Assembly: GCF_001577775.1 (NCBI RefSeq)
Contig: NZ_CP010835.1
Coordinates: 372,001 to 436,000, forward strand
Source: Pyrococcus kukulkanii
GTDB taxonomy: Archaea; Methanobacteriota_B; Thermococci; Thermococcales; Thermococcaceae
Reading direction: 5' to 3'
Length of the DNA: 64,000 bases
The notes beneath the pieces were generated by a model. That model saw only the letters and a program-made list of their open reading frames with translations, ran no database searches and was not told the origin of the DNA. Of this stretch, positions 16,743-26,101 are shown one piece after another (position 1 is the first letter of the stretch; each line of letters opens with the position of its first letter). The translations under genes were made by a program, and so were the position numbers.

Positions 16743-17730
16743 GGGCCTCCCTTATCGCCAAAAGTTCGAGTCTTCCTTGGGGCCTTATTATTCCTTTTAG
16801 CGGATCCAAGAACAGGATATTTGCTTGGATCAGCTCTCTAATTTCCTCTTCAATGTAACCTTCAAACGGAATCTCCTTATCTTCTATGAACTTTTTTAAG
16901 ACTTCTCTGTATTCCTCTTTCTCTCTTAGTAGGGCCTTAACTCTGTACGTTGAGAGCCTTAGCATAGTCTCTAGCCATTCTTTTAGTTTTCTCCTATTAT
17001 TTACCGCTTCGACGAGCAAGGCAGGCTTTCCTCCGATGTAGCTCCAGACGAGCTCGCTTTCCTCCTTCGTGAATCCATTTTCCCTAAGAAACTCTATCGC
17101 CGTTTCCTTATCAAAGTCGTCAACTAAGAAGTACCTGGATCTCCCCTGGAGCATCGTCTCATTATAGACTTTTTCGATAAAGAGGCTGTCCGATGTTACC
17201 ACGAAAACGTGGGAGAGATGAACCTCTTTAGTAAGGTGGATGAAGAAATTGAAGAGCTCGTATATCAGAGGCCCGTTGACCTTTAGATCTTTTATTACCT
17301 GCAGTTCGTCGAGAATCAAAATTGATATCTTCCCTTTTCTTTTTACACCCTCTAGAACCCTGGCGACGTACTCAAATGCATTTCTTGGCTTTTTGTCTCT
17401 CCTTATCCTCTCTAAGATCTCTCCCGGAATGGGTATTCCGAACAATTCCCCCGTCATTGAAATGGCCAGGGAAGCTATGTCCTCCGTCTTAATTCTGTCA
17501 TCAAAGTCTATGGAGAATAAAATTTCAAGGAAGTCATCGTAGCTTGCAACTGGGGATCTTCTGAGGTTTATGTAGAAGGGAACATGTTCTTCTTTTACCC
17601 TCTTCGTGAATTCTAGCATTAGAGATGTTTTTCCAGAGTTTATTGGGCCATAGACGAAGGTTATCAAGTTTGGTTCACTCTTAATTAACCTCCCAAGCTC
17701 TTCTAACTCCTTCTCCCTGTTAAAAAACAT
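16735..17730 (-). CDS. Archaeal AAA/STAND-type ATPase
   Basis: From ATG 17730 the product is 331 residues: [16 protein letters not shown]-loop [11 protein letters not shown] (about 27-37), Walker [11 protein letters not shown] (about 140-150), a sensor TSDS segment, then a winged-helix-like C-terminus. This is the archaeal ATPase family expanded in Pyrococcus and of unknown role. A second, broken member is at 54354-54519. It is preceded by GAGGTG and follows the zinc ribbon gene. Confidence 0.8.
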   Translation of the reverse strand: MFFNREKELEELGRLIKSEPNLITFVYGPINSGKTSLMLEFTKRVKEEHVPFYINLRRSPVASYDDFLEILFSIDFDDRIKTEDIASLAISMTGELFGIPIPGEILERIRRDKKPRNAFEYVARVLEGVKRKGKISILILDELQVIKDLKVNGPLIYELFNFFIHLTKEVHLSHVFVVTSDSLFIEKVYNETMLQGRSRYFLVDDFDKETAIEFLRENGFTKEESELVWSYIGGKPALLVEAVNNRRKLKEWLETMLRLSTYRVKALLREKEEYREVLKKFIEDKEIPFEGYIEEEIRELIQANILFLDPLKGIIRPQGRLELLAIREALR

Positions 17731-17740
17731 AGAAAACACC

Positions 17741-17929
17741 TCAGTCAAAGTCCCATATAGTTCTTCCCTTGTAGAATAGCATCACGTAGCCACAGTTTTC
17801 GCATATAACGATCTTCACCTTATGAGCCGTAAATCCCCACTTGCTGTCGAGCTTTCCTTCCTCGACCCTAAAGCTAGTTCCTCCGCAGAGGGGACATTTT
17901 AGATGTCTTCTTTCTTCCACTATAACCAC
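17741..17929 (-). CDS. Small zinc-ribbon protein
   Basis: A 62-residue product with two Cys pairs, CPLCGG (about residue 12-17) and CENCGY (about 43-48), which would bind one zinc in a ribbon fold. No other domain. It is immediately upstream of the AAA ATPase gene, 10 bases before its ATG, so the two are probably co-expressed. Confidence 0.75.
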   Translation of the reverse strand: MVIVEERRHLKCPLCGGTSFRVEEGKLDSKWGFTAHKVKIVICENCGYVMLFYKGRTIWDFD

Positions 17930-17972
17930 CTCTTTAAGTTTCCCATGGATAGTATAAATAATTTAGCTTAAG

Positions 17973-18764
17973 TTATGTTAAAAATTCCATGATCTTCTCT
18001 TTTATCATGTTCTTCTCTAGTCTTGCTATTTCCGTCAGCTCATACTGGCGTTCAAGCCATACAATAAACTTGTATCCCAAATAATAACCCAGGAACTGCT
18101 TTCCAAATAATTGGTACCATGAGCCAAAGAATGGATTCAGTGGTTCTTTCTTCTTTATCCTTCTTAAAAACTCTTTCTTGAGAAGCTTCTCATGTTCTTC
18201 GCACCACTCGAACCATCTTTCTTTCTCAAAGTGCCAAGGTCTGCCAGTAATTAAATCTTCAATCCTCTGAGCAAATCCCTCGGTATAAAGCCATATTATC
18301 TGTTCATCTTCGAGCTTTTCTATGTCCTCTCCTCGTAAAAGCCAGTGGACTAAGTGTCCAAACTCATGAGCAATCAGCCCTTCAAGCTTTTCATACCATT
18401 TAAGTTCTGCTATAGCCTCAAGGCCGAAAAGAATTGAAGGTCTTCCCATGAATTCGGTTACCCATCCGGCACCGTTCTCAAGACCAACATAGATTACAAT
18501 GTTGTAGTCTTTGACGTCAAAGAGTGTCTTAATTTTTCTCTCTACCTCTGGGAGAACTTTCAGCAGATTCTCATATGCAAGCTTAAGCTCTTCGGTATTT
18601 CTCTTGGTGAGGAGCTTTAAATATTCCCTCCAGTCCATCTTGTACCGCTCATAGTCCCACTTAATCTTCTCAAAGAGCTCTGGGTACTCTTGAATGTACC
18701 GCAACCAGCTTTCTTCAGTGCCGTTCCAATGCTTAAGGAAAGTTGGAAAGGTGTCAAAGAGCAT
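17973..18764 (-). CDS. HExxH zinc metallopeptidase-like protein
   Basis: From ATG 18764 the product is 263 residues. The motif IAHEFGHLVHW near residue 125-135 is a classic HExxH zinc site, and the downstream EGFAQRIEDL could supply the third ligand (Glu) as in gluzincin-type peptidases. There is no signal peptide. The ATG overlaps the TAA of the membrane protein gene upstream by one base. The substrate is unknown. Confidence 0.7.
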   Translation of the reverse strand: MLFDTFPTFLKHWNGTEESWLRYIQEYPELFEKIKWDYERYKMDWREYLKLLTKRNTEELKLAYENLLKVLPEVERKIKTLFDVKDYNIVIYVGLENGAGWVTEFMGRPSILFGLEAIAELKWYEKLEGLIAHEFGHLVHWLLRGEDIEKLEDEQIIWLYTEGFAQRIEDLITGRPWHFEKERWFEWCEEHEKLLKKEFLRRIKKKEPLNPFFGSWYQLFGKQFLGYYLGYKFIVWLERQYELTEIARLEKNMIKEKIMEFLT

Positions 18765-19699
18765 TAGAATCCCCACTCATCTTTCTCTTTTAGTGTAACT
18801 GTGAAGTTCATGATTTCAGAAACATCCCTCCTGAACGGCAAATCCAGTGTACCCTTCAGAATGAACTCCCCGTGACCCATAACCACATACTGTTTACCTA
18901 ACTTTCTTTTGATGGCTCTTGGATCAATGACTTCGTACCCTCCAGCAATAATTATTTTCTCTTCTGGAAGCATCCTGTAAGAGAACTCAAAGTTATCTCC
19001 CTCTGCAACGGGAATTTCGTAAGCACTCTCTGGAGCAGAAATTGCAATTTTGACTTTCCTTGCTTTGTTGAGTGTAGAATACACCCTGCCGGTTATGTTT
19101 TCCTCAACACCTTTAACTATTACTTGAGCGGAGTCATTGTCTGTTGATAAAACTAAGGTTCCATTTGCATCCACTTTTCCTTTCTCAGTTAAGAACAGGA
19201 AGACAACATCCTTGTAAGGCTCGCTGAGTATTCTTACAGCTGGAGCACTTACGAATCCTGAACCCTCATACTCTATCAGCATCTTAAATTCGGCATTTAT
19301 AAAGGGAATATTTGAAGCCCTTGCAGTCCCAGCTGGAATAAACTCTCTCGATACATGATAGCTTCTGCTTTTTCCACTGCTACTCCACCATGCTTTCATG
19401 TTTAAGGTTCCATATTCAAATTCAAGTTCTTCCGGGAATGAAATACCACTTTCTGAGATGCTCACTATGGAGAGTAGGCTTTCCGCTTTTTTTGCTTGTT
19501 TTAGAATGGTATGCTGAAAATAAAATCCTGCTACAAATATCAAAGCGACGAATCCTAAGAATATAAGCAAAAATTTTCTGCTTTCTGGTGAAGCGTGAGT
19601 GTATATAAATAGAATGGGTAGTAGGAAACATATTGAGAACACTACAAAAAGCACAAATGCAAATTTTCCTCCTTTATACCCAGCAATAATTGTTTTCAT
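18764..19699 (-). CDS. Membrane protein with large exposed domain
   Basis: From ATG 19699 (MKTIIAGYKGGKF) the 311-residue product has two hydrophobic helices close together (residues about 14-32 and 45-65), then a mainly beta domain with NGT and NIT sequons that may lie outside the cell. A start at 19765 is open but would overlap the upstream gene. No family recognised. It is coupled to the downstream metallopeptidase gene, suggesting a joint function at the envelope. Confidence 0.6.
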   Translation of the reverse strand: MKTIIAGYKGGKFAFVLFVVFSICFLLPILFIYTHASPESRKFLLIFLGFVALIFVAGFYFQHTILKQAKKAESLLSIVSISESGISFPEELEFEYGTLNMKAWWSSSGKSRSYHVSREFIPAGTARASNIPFINAEFKMLIEYEGSGFVSAPAVRILSEPYKDVVFLFLTEKGKVDANGTLVLSTDNDSAQVIVKGVEENITGRVYSTLNKARKVKIAISAPESAYEIPVAEGDNFEFSYRMLPEEKIIIAGGYEVIDPRAIKRKLGKQYVVMGHGEFILKGTLDLPFRRDVSEIMNFTVTLKEKDEWGF

Positions 19700-19743
19700 T
19701 TCGATTCCCAGATTAATTAGCATCACAAGTATATTTCCTTTTC

Positions 19744-20514
19744 TTAAGAGTGTTTTCTCAACCATTCAATTATTGTCCTATGGAACTCATCTCCCCACTC
19801 AGGGTCTTCGAAAATCTCATGATACACCCCTTTAAACTCTTTGAGTGTTTTATCTTCAACTGTCAACTTTTCAAACAGCTTTCTCGCTCCTTCTGGAGGC
19901 GTTATGATGTCTTCAGTACCTATTAGGATTAGTATGGGAACTTTGATTTTCTCAGCCTCTTTGTGTGCTTTTTCCATATTTTCAAACAGACTCTTCCCCA
20001 AAGCCGCTGAAATTTTGTCATGCACGAGTTCATCTTCAACGTATTTTCTAACAGCCTCTTTGTTTCGAGACAATAGATTTGGATCAATTCCATTGCTCAG
20101 AGTTAAGCTTTGTGCAATTGTTCCTAAAATTTTTGCTAAAGCCACCATAAAGATAGGTGTTTTTGGACTTCTTGCTAAGGCTGGTGAAGATGCTATAACT
20201 CCTCTAATCTTATCTGGTCGTGTTTGTGCATATCTGATGACCGTTAATCCACCTAAGCTGTGTCCAAAGAGAAATGGTTTCTCCCCAATTTCCTCAATAA
20301 TCTTGTCAATTATTTCCATAGTTTGCTCAATTGTTGCGTGTCCCCTTTTCCCTCCGCTTTTCCCATGTCCAGGCCAGTCGAAGGTGTAGACCGCAAAGCC
20401 CCTATCAACTAGCATCTCAACGAGCTTTGCGTACCTTCCACTGTGCTCTCCTAGGCCATGCACTATTACTACCCATCCTTTTTTGGGCTCCCCAAACTTG
20501 GCCTTGAATATCAT
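19744..20514 (-). CDS. Alpha/beta hydrolase, lysophospholipase/monoglyceride lipase type
   Basis: The 256-residue protein has the serine hydrolase set: oxyanion-loop VHGLGEHSGRY (about 19-29), nucleophile elbow FGHSLGG (about 92-98), the Asp in LIGTEDIITPPEG, and the His in GVYHEIFEDPEW. These are hallmarks of the lysophospholipase/MGL family, which releases fatty acids from monoacylglycerol-like esters. In an archaeon with ether lipids it probably acts on exogenous esters. It is first in a three-gene run. Confidence 0.85.
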   Translation of the reverse strand: MIFKAKFGEPKKGWVVIVHGLGEHSGRYAKLVEMLVDRGFAVYTFDWPGHGKSGGKRGHATIEQTMEIIDKIIEEIGEKPFLFGHSLGGLTVIRYAQTRPDKIRGVIASSPALARSPKTPIFMVALAKILGTIAQSLTLSNGIDPNLLSRNKEAVRKYVEDELVHDKISAALGKSLFENMEKAHKEAEKIKVPILILIGTEDIITPPEGARKLFEKLTVEDKTLKEFKGVYHEIFEDPEWGDEFHRTIIEWLRKHS

Positions 20515-20571
20515 AGGTTTAGATTCCTCAAAGGATTATAAAGCCCTTACCTAAGATAGGATGGTGGTGCT

Positions 20572-21330
20572 ATGATAGCTGAGGTTCTCACGATAGGTGA
20601 TGAGCTTTTAACGGGGAATACCGTCGATAGCAACTCCGCTTATATTGCTCAAAAGCTGACCGAGAGGGGTTACTGGGTTAGGAGGATAACTACTGTTGGC
20701 GATGATGTTGAGGAAATAATGAATGTTATAAGGGAGATACTTGATAGGAAGCCTTCGGTTCTCGTGATCTCTGGGGGTTTGGGACCAACTCACGATGACG
20801 TAACTATGCTCGCCGTTGCAAAGGCCTTGGGTAAGAAGCTCGTATTGTGCGAGGATTGCTTGGAGAGGGTAAGGCAGTTCTATGAGGAACTTTACAGGAA
20901 GGGCTTGATTGATGACCCAACACTTAACGAGGCGAGAAAGAAGATGGCCTACCTCCCAGAAGGTGCAACTCCCCTAGAGAATACGGAAGGAGCTGCTCCT
21001 GGGGCTTACATGGAATATGGGGGAGTTAAAATTTTCGTTCTCCCCGGGATGCCTAGGGAAATGAAGGCCATGCTCGAGAGGGAAGTCCTCCCCAGGATAG
21101 GGGAGAGGAAGTTCGTCCAGAAGAAGTTCCTGGCAGAGATAACCGATGAGAGCAAGCTTGCTCCCATACTGAATGAGGCCATTGAGATGTTTAAGGTCAA
21201 GATTCACTCCTCCCCAAAGGGTTTCGGCAAGTTCATTGGGATAATAATATTCGCCGAGGACGAGGCTAAGGTTAAAGAAGTGGTTGAGTTCATGGAGGGC
21301 AAGGGAATAAGGTTCATGGAAGGCTGGTAG
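20572..21330 (+). CDS. CinA/MoaB-like molybdopterin-binding domain protein (COG1058)
   Basis: The 252-residue protein starts AEVLTIGDELLTGNTVDSNSAYIAQKL and has VISGGLGPTHDDVT, the standard N-terminal CinA fold related to MoaB/MogA. The C-terminal nicotinamide-nucleotide deamidase domain of bacterial CinA is absent. Homologues hydrolyse ADP-ribose or related nucleotides; the archaeal substrate is not settled. It is followed after 2 bases by the eIF2B-like gene, and a preceding TTATAAAG may be its promoter. Confidence 0.85.
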   Translation: MIAEVLTIGDELLTGNTVDSNSAYIAQKLTERGYWVRRITTVGDDVEEIMNVIREILDRKPSVLVISGGLGPTHDDVTMLAVAKALGKKLVLCEDCLERVRQFYEELYRKGLIDDPTLNEARKKMAYLPEGATPLENTEGAAPGAYMEYGGVKIFVLPGMPREMKAMLEREVLPRIGERKFVQKKFLAEITDESKLAPILNEAIEMFKVKIHSSPKGFGKFIGIIIFAEDEAKVKEVVEFMEGKGIRFMEGW

Positions 21331-21332
21331 CC

Positions 21333-22163
21333 ATGCTTCCGGACAGCGTTCTCTCAATACTCAGGGAGATGAGGGAGGAGAGAATAAGGGGAGCAAGCTG
21401 GTTAGCAAAGAGAGGTGCTGAAGCCTTTCTAGTTCTCGCGAGGGAAATGGATGAATCGCTCCTGGAGGATGCAATCAGGGAACTTAAGGAGGAGATCGTG
21501 AGGGTAAACCCAAGCATGGCTTCCCTCCATAATCTCGTCAGGTTTTTTCCGGTAACTAATGATAGGGAGAAGATAATTGCAAGGGCTGAGGAGTTCCTCA
21601 GGAGGATAGAGGAAGCAAAGAGGGAGCTCGCTTCTATAGGAGCCCAGCTCATCGATCCTGGGGATGTGATAATAACTCACTCACTGTCTTCGGCAGTCCT
21701 CGAGATATTCAAGCTGGCAAAAACCCGTGGAAAGGAGTTTAAGGTAATTCTTACCGAGAGCGCTCCTGATTATGAAGGACTGAAGCTCGCTGAGGAGTTA
21801 GAATCCTTGGGTATAGATTTCGAGATAATAACGGACTCCCAAATGGGTTTGTTCTGCAAGAAGGCTACGCTCGCGTTGGTTGGAGCGGATATGGTGACCA
21901 AAGATGGCTACGTTGTTAACAAAGTCGGCACTTATCTCTTGGCACTAGCTTGCCACGAAAATAACGTTCCCTTCTACGTCGCCGCCGAAACTTACAAGTT
22001 CCACCCAACTCAGAAAGCTGAAGATGTAGAACTGGTAGAGAGGCCCCTTAAGAGGGGTAAATTCGAAGTTAGGAACGTTCTCTTTGATATAACCCCTTGG
22101 AGGTTCATAAGGGGGATAATAACCGAGCTCGGGATTATAGTTCCGCCGAGGGACTTGCAATGA
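21333..22163 (+). CDS. eIF2B alpha/beta/delta-like protein, possible sugar-phosphate isomerase
   Basis: The 276-residue protein belongs to the aIF2B/MTNA/ribose-1,5-bisphosphate isomerase superfamily: a helical N-terminal third, then VIITHSLSSAVLEIFKLA, ILTESAPDYEGLKLAEEL and VGADMVTKDGYVVNKVGTYLLALA. It is shorter than the characterised ribose-1,5-bisphosphate isomerase of Thermococcus (about 320 residues), so it may be a paralogue with another role. The start codon is ATG 21333; its stop overlaps the MutS-like ATG (ATGA). Confidence 0.8.
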   Translation: MLPDSVLSILREMREERIRGASWLAKRGAEAFLVLAREMDESLLEDAIRELKEEIVRVNPSMASLHNLVRFFPVTNDREKIIARAEEFLRRIEEAKRELASIGAQLIDPGDVIITHSLSSAVLEIFKLAKTRGKEFKVILTESAPDYEGLKLAEELESLGIDFEIITDSQMGLFCKKATLALVGADMVTKDGYVVNKVGTYLLALACHENNVPFYVAAETYKFHPTQKAEDVELVERPLKRGKFEVRNVLFDITPWRFIRGIITELGIIVPPRDLQ

Positions 22164-23848
22164 AGCTCAGGGGAGATGCAAGGGAAATCTACAAGGCGAT
22201 AAGGAAAATAATCCTTGAGAAAATCCGGCATGAAGAGGCAAAAAAGCTTCTCGATGACTTTACTCCAACCTCTGATAGGAAAGAAATCCTGCGAAGGCAG
22301 GAGTACTTGAGGAAAGGAATTGAAAAGGTCAGCGAAGATGTTAGGGAGTACATAGAGAAGATAAGGCCGATAAGGTTTAGGAGGGACTACCTGCACGATA
22401 GGTTACTCATAGTCAGCGAGGAGGAAGTTGAGGAAGCCGAAAAGCTGGGCCTCTGCATGGTCTCTACGGAGCCAGTTGAAGGATACGACTTAGTCTTAAG
22501 TACAACTGGTTACGGCATTGAGGTGGAGTTAAAGCCCTATGACGTTGCCCCTGAACTTTACATAATGCCCTTGTGGGAGAACCGAGATGTCCTCGAGGCT
22601 TTGGCCAGGCTTTTCCCTGGGGGCGCAGCTGGGAAGATACTCAAGGCATTACAACCGCTCGAGGAAGTCATGAGAAAGAAGGAGGCAATTGAAAGGATCG
22701 AGGAGGTAATAGCGGAGGAAGAGAGAAGATTAAATGAGGTCATAGAGGAGAAACTCGAGAGGTTCAAGCTAACGCTGAGCGGTAGGGATCTCGTTGAATT
22801 TTTAAAGGCTTTAAAGTCTGGAGACGTTGACTTTCTCCTCTCGAAGTTCTCAAGCCTAAACGATGAGATACTTGAAGAAATTAGGAAAGCTGAGGAGAGG
22901 ATAAGTGAGAAGTTGGGAGTTTACGTCGAGGTCTTCCCCAGGGAGTACCCCATAGAGGTTAGCCCTGATGTCATGGAGGGAATAAGGAGGGAGCTTGAGA
23001 AGGAAGTGAAAGTTGAGCTGTACCTCAAGTCTAGAGAGATAGTTGAGGAAATTCTTCCCCTTCTCCCAAAGTTAAAAGGGGAAATCAAGAGAGCTTATGA
23101 GCTCGAGTTTTTCCTCGCTGTAAAGGAGTTTTCCCGGGGCTTTGTTTTCCCCAGGATAGAGGGAGGTGGAATAGGGTTCGTTGAGGGGAAAAACTTGTTC
23201 ATAGAGAACCCACAGCCGGTGAGCTATTTTATAGGCAGGGCCAAAGGGCCCTTTAAGGGAATTCAGGAGGCAAATATCGTGGTTTTAACCGGGGCAAATA
23301 GTGGTGGTAAAACATCTCTACTTGAGCTTACCCTTCAGGTAGTTATACTTTCCCACATGGGCTTTCCCGTTCCAGCCAAAGAGGCTTGGATTGAGCCCTT
23401 GGATGAGGTCTTCTTTTTCAAAAGGAAGAGGGCAGTTTATGGGGCTGGAGCCTTTGAGAACTCGCTTAAGGCCTTGGTTAGATCACTAAAGGGTAGGGGG
23501 AAGAAGTTGATACTAATAGATGAGTTCGAAGCTATAACCGAGCCTGGTGCAGCGGTTAAAATCTTGGCCGAGATGCTGAGGATAGCACATGAAAAGGACT
23601 TCTACGTGGTAATAGTTTCTCATTTGGGGGAAGACCTCAAGAAAGAGCTCTCCTTTGCTAGGGTTGATGGAATAGAGGCAAGTGGCCTTGATGAAAACTT
23701 AAATTTGATAGTGGATAGGCAACCAAAGTTTGGGGTAATTGGAAAGAGCACCCCTGAGCTTATCGTTGAGAGGTTGGCTAAGAAAGGTAAGGGGGAAGAG
23801 AAGGAGATATTACTAAGGGTGCTAGGTAAGTTCAGGAACGAAACCTAA
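22160..23848 (+). CDS. MutS-related DNA mismatch/branched-DNA ATPase
   Basis: From ATG 22160 the product is 562 residues. A long helical coiled region (about 170-300) precedes a MutS ABC-type ATPase: Walker A LTGANSGGKTSLLE (about 377-390), LILIDEFEAITEPG as Walker B, and VVIVSHLGEDL. It lacks the N-terminal mismatch-recognition domain and has no Smr domain, so it resembles archaeal MutS5-like proteins rather than a full MutS1. The role in repair or recombination is uncertain. It overlaps the preceding gene by 4 bases. Confidence 0.85.
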   Translation: MKLRGDAREIYKAIRKIILEKIRHEEAKKLLDDFTPTSDRKEILRRQEYLRKGIEKVSEDVREYIEKIRPIRFRRDYLHDRLLIVSEEEVEEAEKLGLCMVSTEPVEGYDLVLSTTGYGIEVELKPYDVAPELYIMPLWENRDVLEALARLFPGGAAGKILKALQPLEEVMRKKEAIERIEEVIAEEERRLNEVIEEKLERFKLTLSGRDLVEFLKALKSGDVDFLLSKFSSLNDEILEEIRKAEERISEKLGVYVEVFPREYPIEVSPDVMEGIRRELEKEVKVELYLKSREIVEEILPLLPKLKGEIKRAYELEFFLAVKEFSRGFVFPRIEGGGIGFVEGKNLFIENPQPVSYFIGRAKGPFKGIQEANIVVLTGANSGGKTSLLELTLQVVILSHMGFPVPAKEAWIEPLDEVFFFKRKRAVYGAGAFENSLKALVRSLKGRGKKLILIDEFEAITEPGAAVKILAEMLRIAHEKDFYVVIVSHLGEDLKKELSFARVDGIEASGLDENLNLIVDRQPKFGVIGKSTPELIVERLAKKGKGEEKEILLRVLGKFRNET

Positions 23849-23921
23849 TTAAGGCATACATAGGTACCTACACAAAACTTACTAATATTTCCGGAGGGTT
23901 TTTAAAATTAGGGGTGAGAGC

Positions 23922-25214
23922 ATGGTTAGGGTGTCCCTTGTTTCTCCAGTCATTCCTTTCATACTAACGATAGCCCCAGCGGCAATGGGTAATCTAGTAG
24001 GAGCAGCCGTTGGGGGAATAATCGGAACTGGAATAGCGATATATTTGAACAAAAAGGAAGTGACAGCGCCCGTGGTATCAGAAAGCGTCGAGGAATTGAG
24101 GAAGAATATTGAAAAAAGAATCGATGAAGTTGTTGAGATCCTTGAGAGAATTGCCCAGGGAGATCTCAGTGTAAAGGACACGGCAATCAGCGGTGAATTA
24201 GCTAGGGTTAGAGAGGCGATAGAAAAGCTAAGAACTTCATTAAGTGAACTTGTTCTAAACGTAAAGAACGCTGCCATAGACGTCAAGAACCACACCAAAG
24301 TTATCAGGGAGAACATTGAGCAGATCGCGGATGCAATTAACCAGGTAGCTGAAGCAATAAACCAGGTTAGCATTGAGGCACAGAGGGAGCAGGAGAACAT
24401 AAACAAGATGACCGACACGATGAGGTACATAGATGAGATCGGTAAGGAGACCGCGTCTACAATGGAGGAATTCGAGGCCTCAATGAGAGAGATGGCCAGC
24501 TTAGCCAAGGAAGGTGGAGAGAAGGGTAGGGAGGCAGTGACCCAGATAGAGGAGATAAGGAACATGATGGCCAAGATAGAGGAGACTGTAAGGGGAGTTG
24601 CAGAGATGGGCAAGAGCATAGAGAACATAACCAACGTCATAAGCAACATTGCGGAGCAAACCAACCTTCTCGCTCTAAACGCAGCAATTGAGGCTGCAAG
24701 GGCTGGAGAGGCTGGAAAGGGGTTCGCAGTAGTTGCAGATGAAATCAGGAAACTTGCAGAGGAAAGCAAGAAGGCTGCTGAAGACATTAGGGACTTGATC
24801 AAGCAGATCGTCGACAAGATCGGGGAGAGCGTTGAGGTAACTCAGCAGGGTGCTGAGGTCGTAGGGACTTCAACTGAAGTCATTAGGGAGAGTGTTGCCT
24901 ACCTAACCCAGATAGCAGACATGATGGAAGAGATGGAGGCTAAGGCTGCGGAGCTTAAGGAGAAGGTGATTCAAGAAGGAGAAAAGATTGATGAAGGCCT
25001 AAAGTTCCTTGAGAACCTTGCGGCAAGTGCTGAAGAAACCACTGCTGCGGCTGAGCAAGTCAGCGCTGCAGCTGAGGAACAGACCGCAGCGCTTAATGAG
25101 GTTAGAGAGAGCGTTAAGGAGTTTGAGAAGCTCGTTAATATTCTCATGGAGCACATCGGCAAGTTCAAGTTAAGTCGAGAGCATGAAGAGCAGGTAAAAG
25201 AAATAGCTACGTGA
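23922..25214 (+). CDS. Methyl-accepting chemotaxis protein without a ligand-binding domain
   Basis: The 430-residue protein has one short hydrophobic N-terminal stretch (residues about 5-45, possibly a hairpin), then a HAMP-like segment and a long coiled coil. The signalling tip is [38 protein letters not shown], the conserved hairpin that contacts CheA/CheW. Gln/Glu pairs along the coil could be methylation sites. There is no external sensor domain, so it may sense membrane or internal state or work with partner proteins. No che genes are adjacent. It overlaps the convergent bud32 by 8 bases. Confidence 0.9.
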   Translation: MVRVSLVSPVIPFILTIAPAAMGNLVGAAVGGIIGTGIAIYLNKKEVTAPVVSESVEELRKNIEKRIDEVVEILERIAQGDLSVKDTAISGELARVREAIEKLRTSLSELVLNVKNAAIDVKNHTKVIRENIEQIADAINQVAEAINQVSIEAQREQENINKMTDTMRYIDEIGKETASTMEEFEASMREMASLAKEGGEKGREAVTQIEEIRNMMAKIEETVRGVAEMGKSIENITNVISNIAEQTNLLALNAAIEAARAGEAGKGFAVVADEIRKLAEESKKAAEDIRDLIKQIVDKIGESVEVTQQGAEVVGTSTEVIRESVAYLTQIADMMEEMEAKAAELKEKVIQEGEKIDEGLKFLENLAASAEETTAAAEQVSAAAEEQTAALNEVRESVKEFEKLVNILMEHIGKFKLSREHEEQVKEIAT

Positions 25215-25866
25215 GCCAGCTCCTCTCCCTGTACCTTCCTCTGAGTTCTATTTCCCTGATCTTTTCCTCTATTTCTCTCCTCTTCTCCTCTCCTCTGACC
25301 TCGGCGTACCCTTCTAGAACGGCCTTAAACCCATCCTCAAACCACCTGTAGTGTGTACTTTCCATGGCCCTCCTGAGAAGGTGCAAATCGACTCCCTGGG
25401 CTTCCAGAGTATCATCGAATTCAGCGAGGCCAAAGTCTATGAGATAAATTTTTCCTTCCCTCATTATCATATTTGAAGTAGTGAGGTCGCCGTGAACTAT
25501 TCCAGCTTCATGCAGTTTTCCTACCTGCCTTCCAATTTCCCTGCATATTTCAAGCTTTTCATCGAGTGAAATCCTCTCCAAAAGCTCCTTCAGCCTTTCC
25601 CCTTCGATGTACTCCATAACTATTACCATATTTTTTGTGTCCACCTCAAAAACATAGGGAACGTTGACGCCGAACTCCTTGGCCCTATGGAGTATTCTTG
25701 CTTCCCTTATAGTCCTCTCCTTCCTAAGTTTGGTGTCTATCTCCTCTATTCTATACCTTTTCTTGATCCTCTCCTTCACAATAACCTTAATTGGATAATC
25801 GAAATAAAGCTCAGAAAACTCTGCGAGGTAAATCTTAGCCTCGGCACCCTGCTTTATGAGTATCAT
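25207..25866 (-). CDS. bud32: KEOPS-associated kinase Bud32
   Basis: From ATG 25866 the product is 219 residues: a glycine-poor nucleotide loop ([14 protein letters not shown]), the Lys in [13 protein letters not shown], catalytic loop [13 protein letters not shown], and metal-binding [12 protein letters not shown]. This is the compact atypical kinase/ATPase of KEOPS that partners Kae1 in t6A synthesis, encoded here alone rather than fused to Kae1. The 10 residues in front of MILIKQG in the open frame are unlikely to be used. Confidence 0.92.
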   Translation of the reverse strand: MILIKQGAEAKIYLAEFSELYFDYPIKVIVKERIKKRYRIEEIDTKLRKERTIREARILHRAKEFGVNVPYVFEVDTKNMVIVMEYIEGERLKELLERISLDEKLEICREIGRQVGKLHEAGIVHGDLTTSNMIMREGKIYLIDFGLAEFDDTLEAQGVDLHLLRRAMESTHYRWFEDGFKAVLEGYAEVRGEEKRREIEEKIREIELRGRYRERSWLT

Positions 25867-25919
25867 CTCGATCTCCAAAACCCTTATATTTAACATTGGC
25901 TAATAAAGTTTGAGGGGTT

Positions 25920-26084
25920 ATGAGGATCGCTCAAACCGCCATAGAGTACCTTTTGATGCTTGCTGCAACACTGATTCTTGTGGCTATTGTGTATAAGGTA
26001 GTTGTGGATAGCATGAGAACTCTAAGCAATTCAGTGGATGAGTACGTAAAGGTCATGCGCAAAAAGTTACTTGAGAACCTATAA
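25920..26084 (+). CDS. Class III signal peptide (pilin-like) protein
   Basis: A 54-codon frame beginning at ATG 25920 gives MRIAQTAIEYLLMLAATLIL, then a short soluble tail. The Q-[ST]-A-I-E-Y-L sequence before a hydrophobic stretch is the archaeal class III signal peptide (DUF361): cleavage comes before the Gln and the hydrophobic part forms the pilus core. The matching peptidase gene is directly downstream (26102), 17 bases after the stop, which supports the reading. It may be a minor pilin or an assembly initiator. Confidence 0.75.
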   Translation: MRIAQTAIEYLLMLAATLILVAIVYKVVVDSMRTLSNSVDEYVKVMRKKLLENL

Positions 26085-26101
26085 TCAGTGGAGGTGAAGT
26101 A

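Noticed and set aside
23882-24817. 311-residue hydrophobic ORF on the minus strand opposite the chemoreceptor
   Set aside because: It is the mirror image of the heptad-repeat chemoreceptor gene; composition (Ser, Leu, Ile) is that of an antisense shadow and it has no start context.
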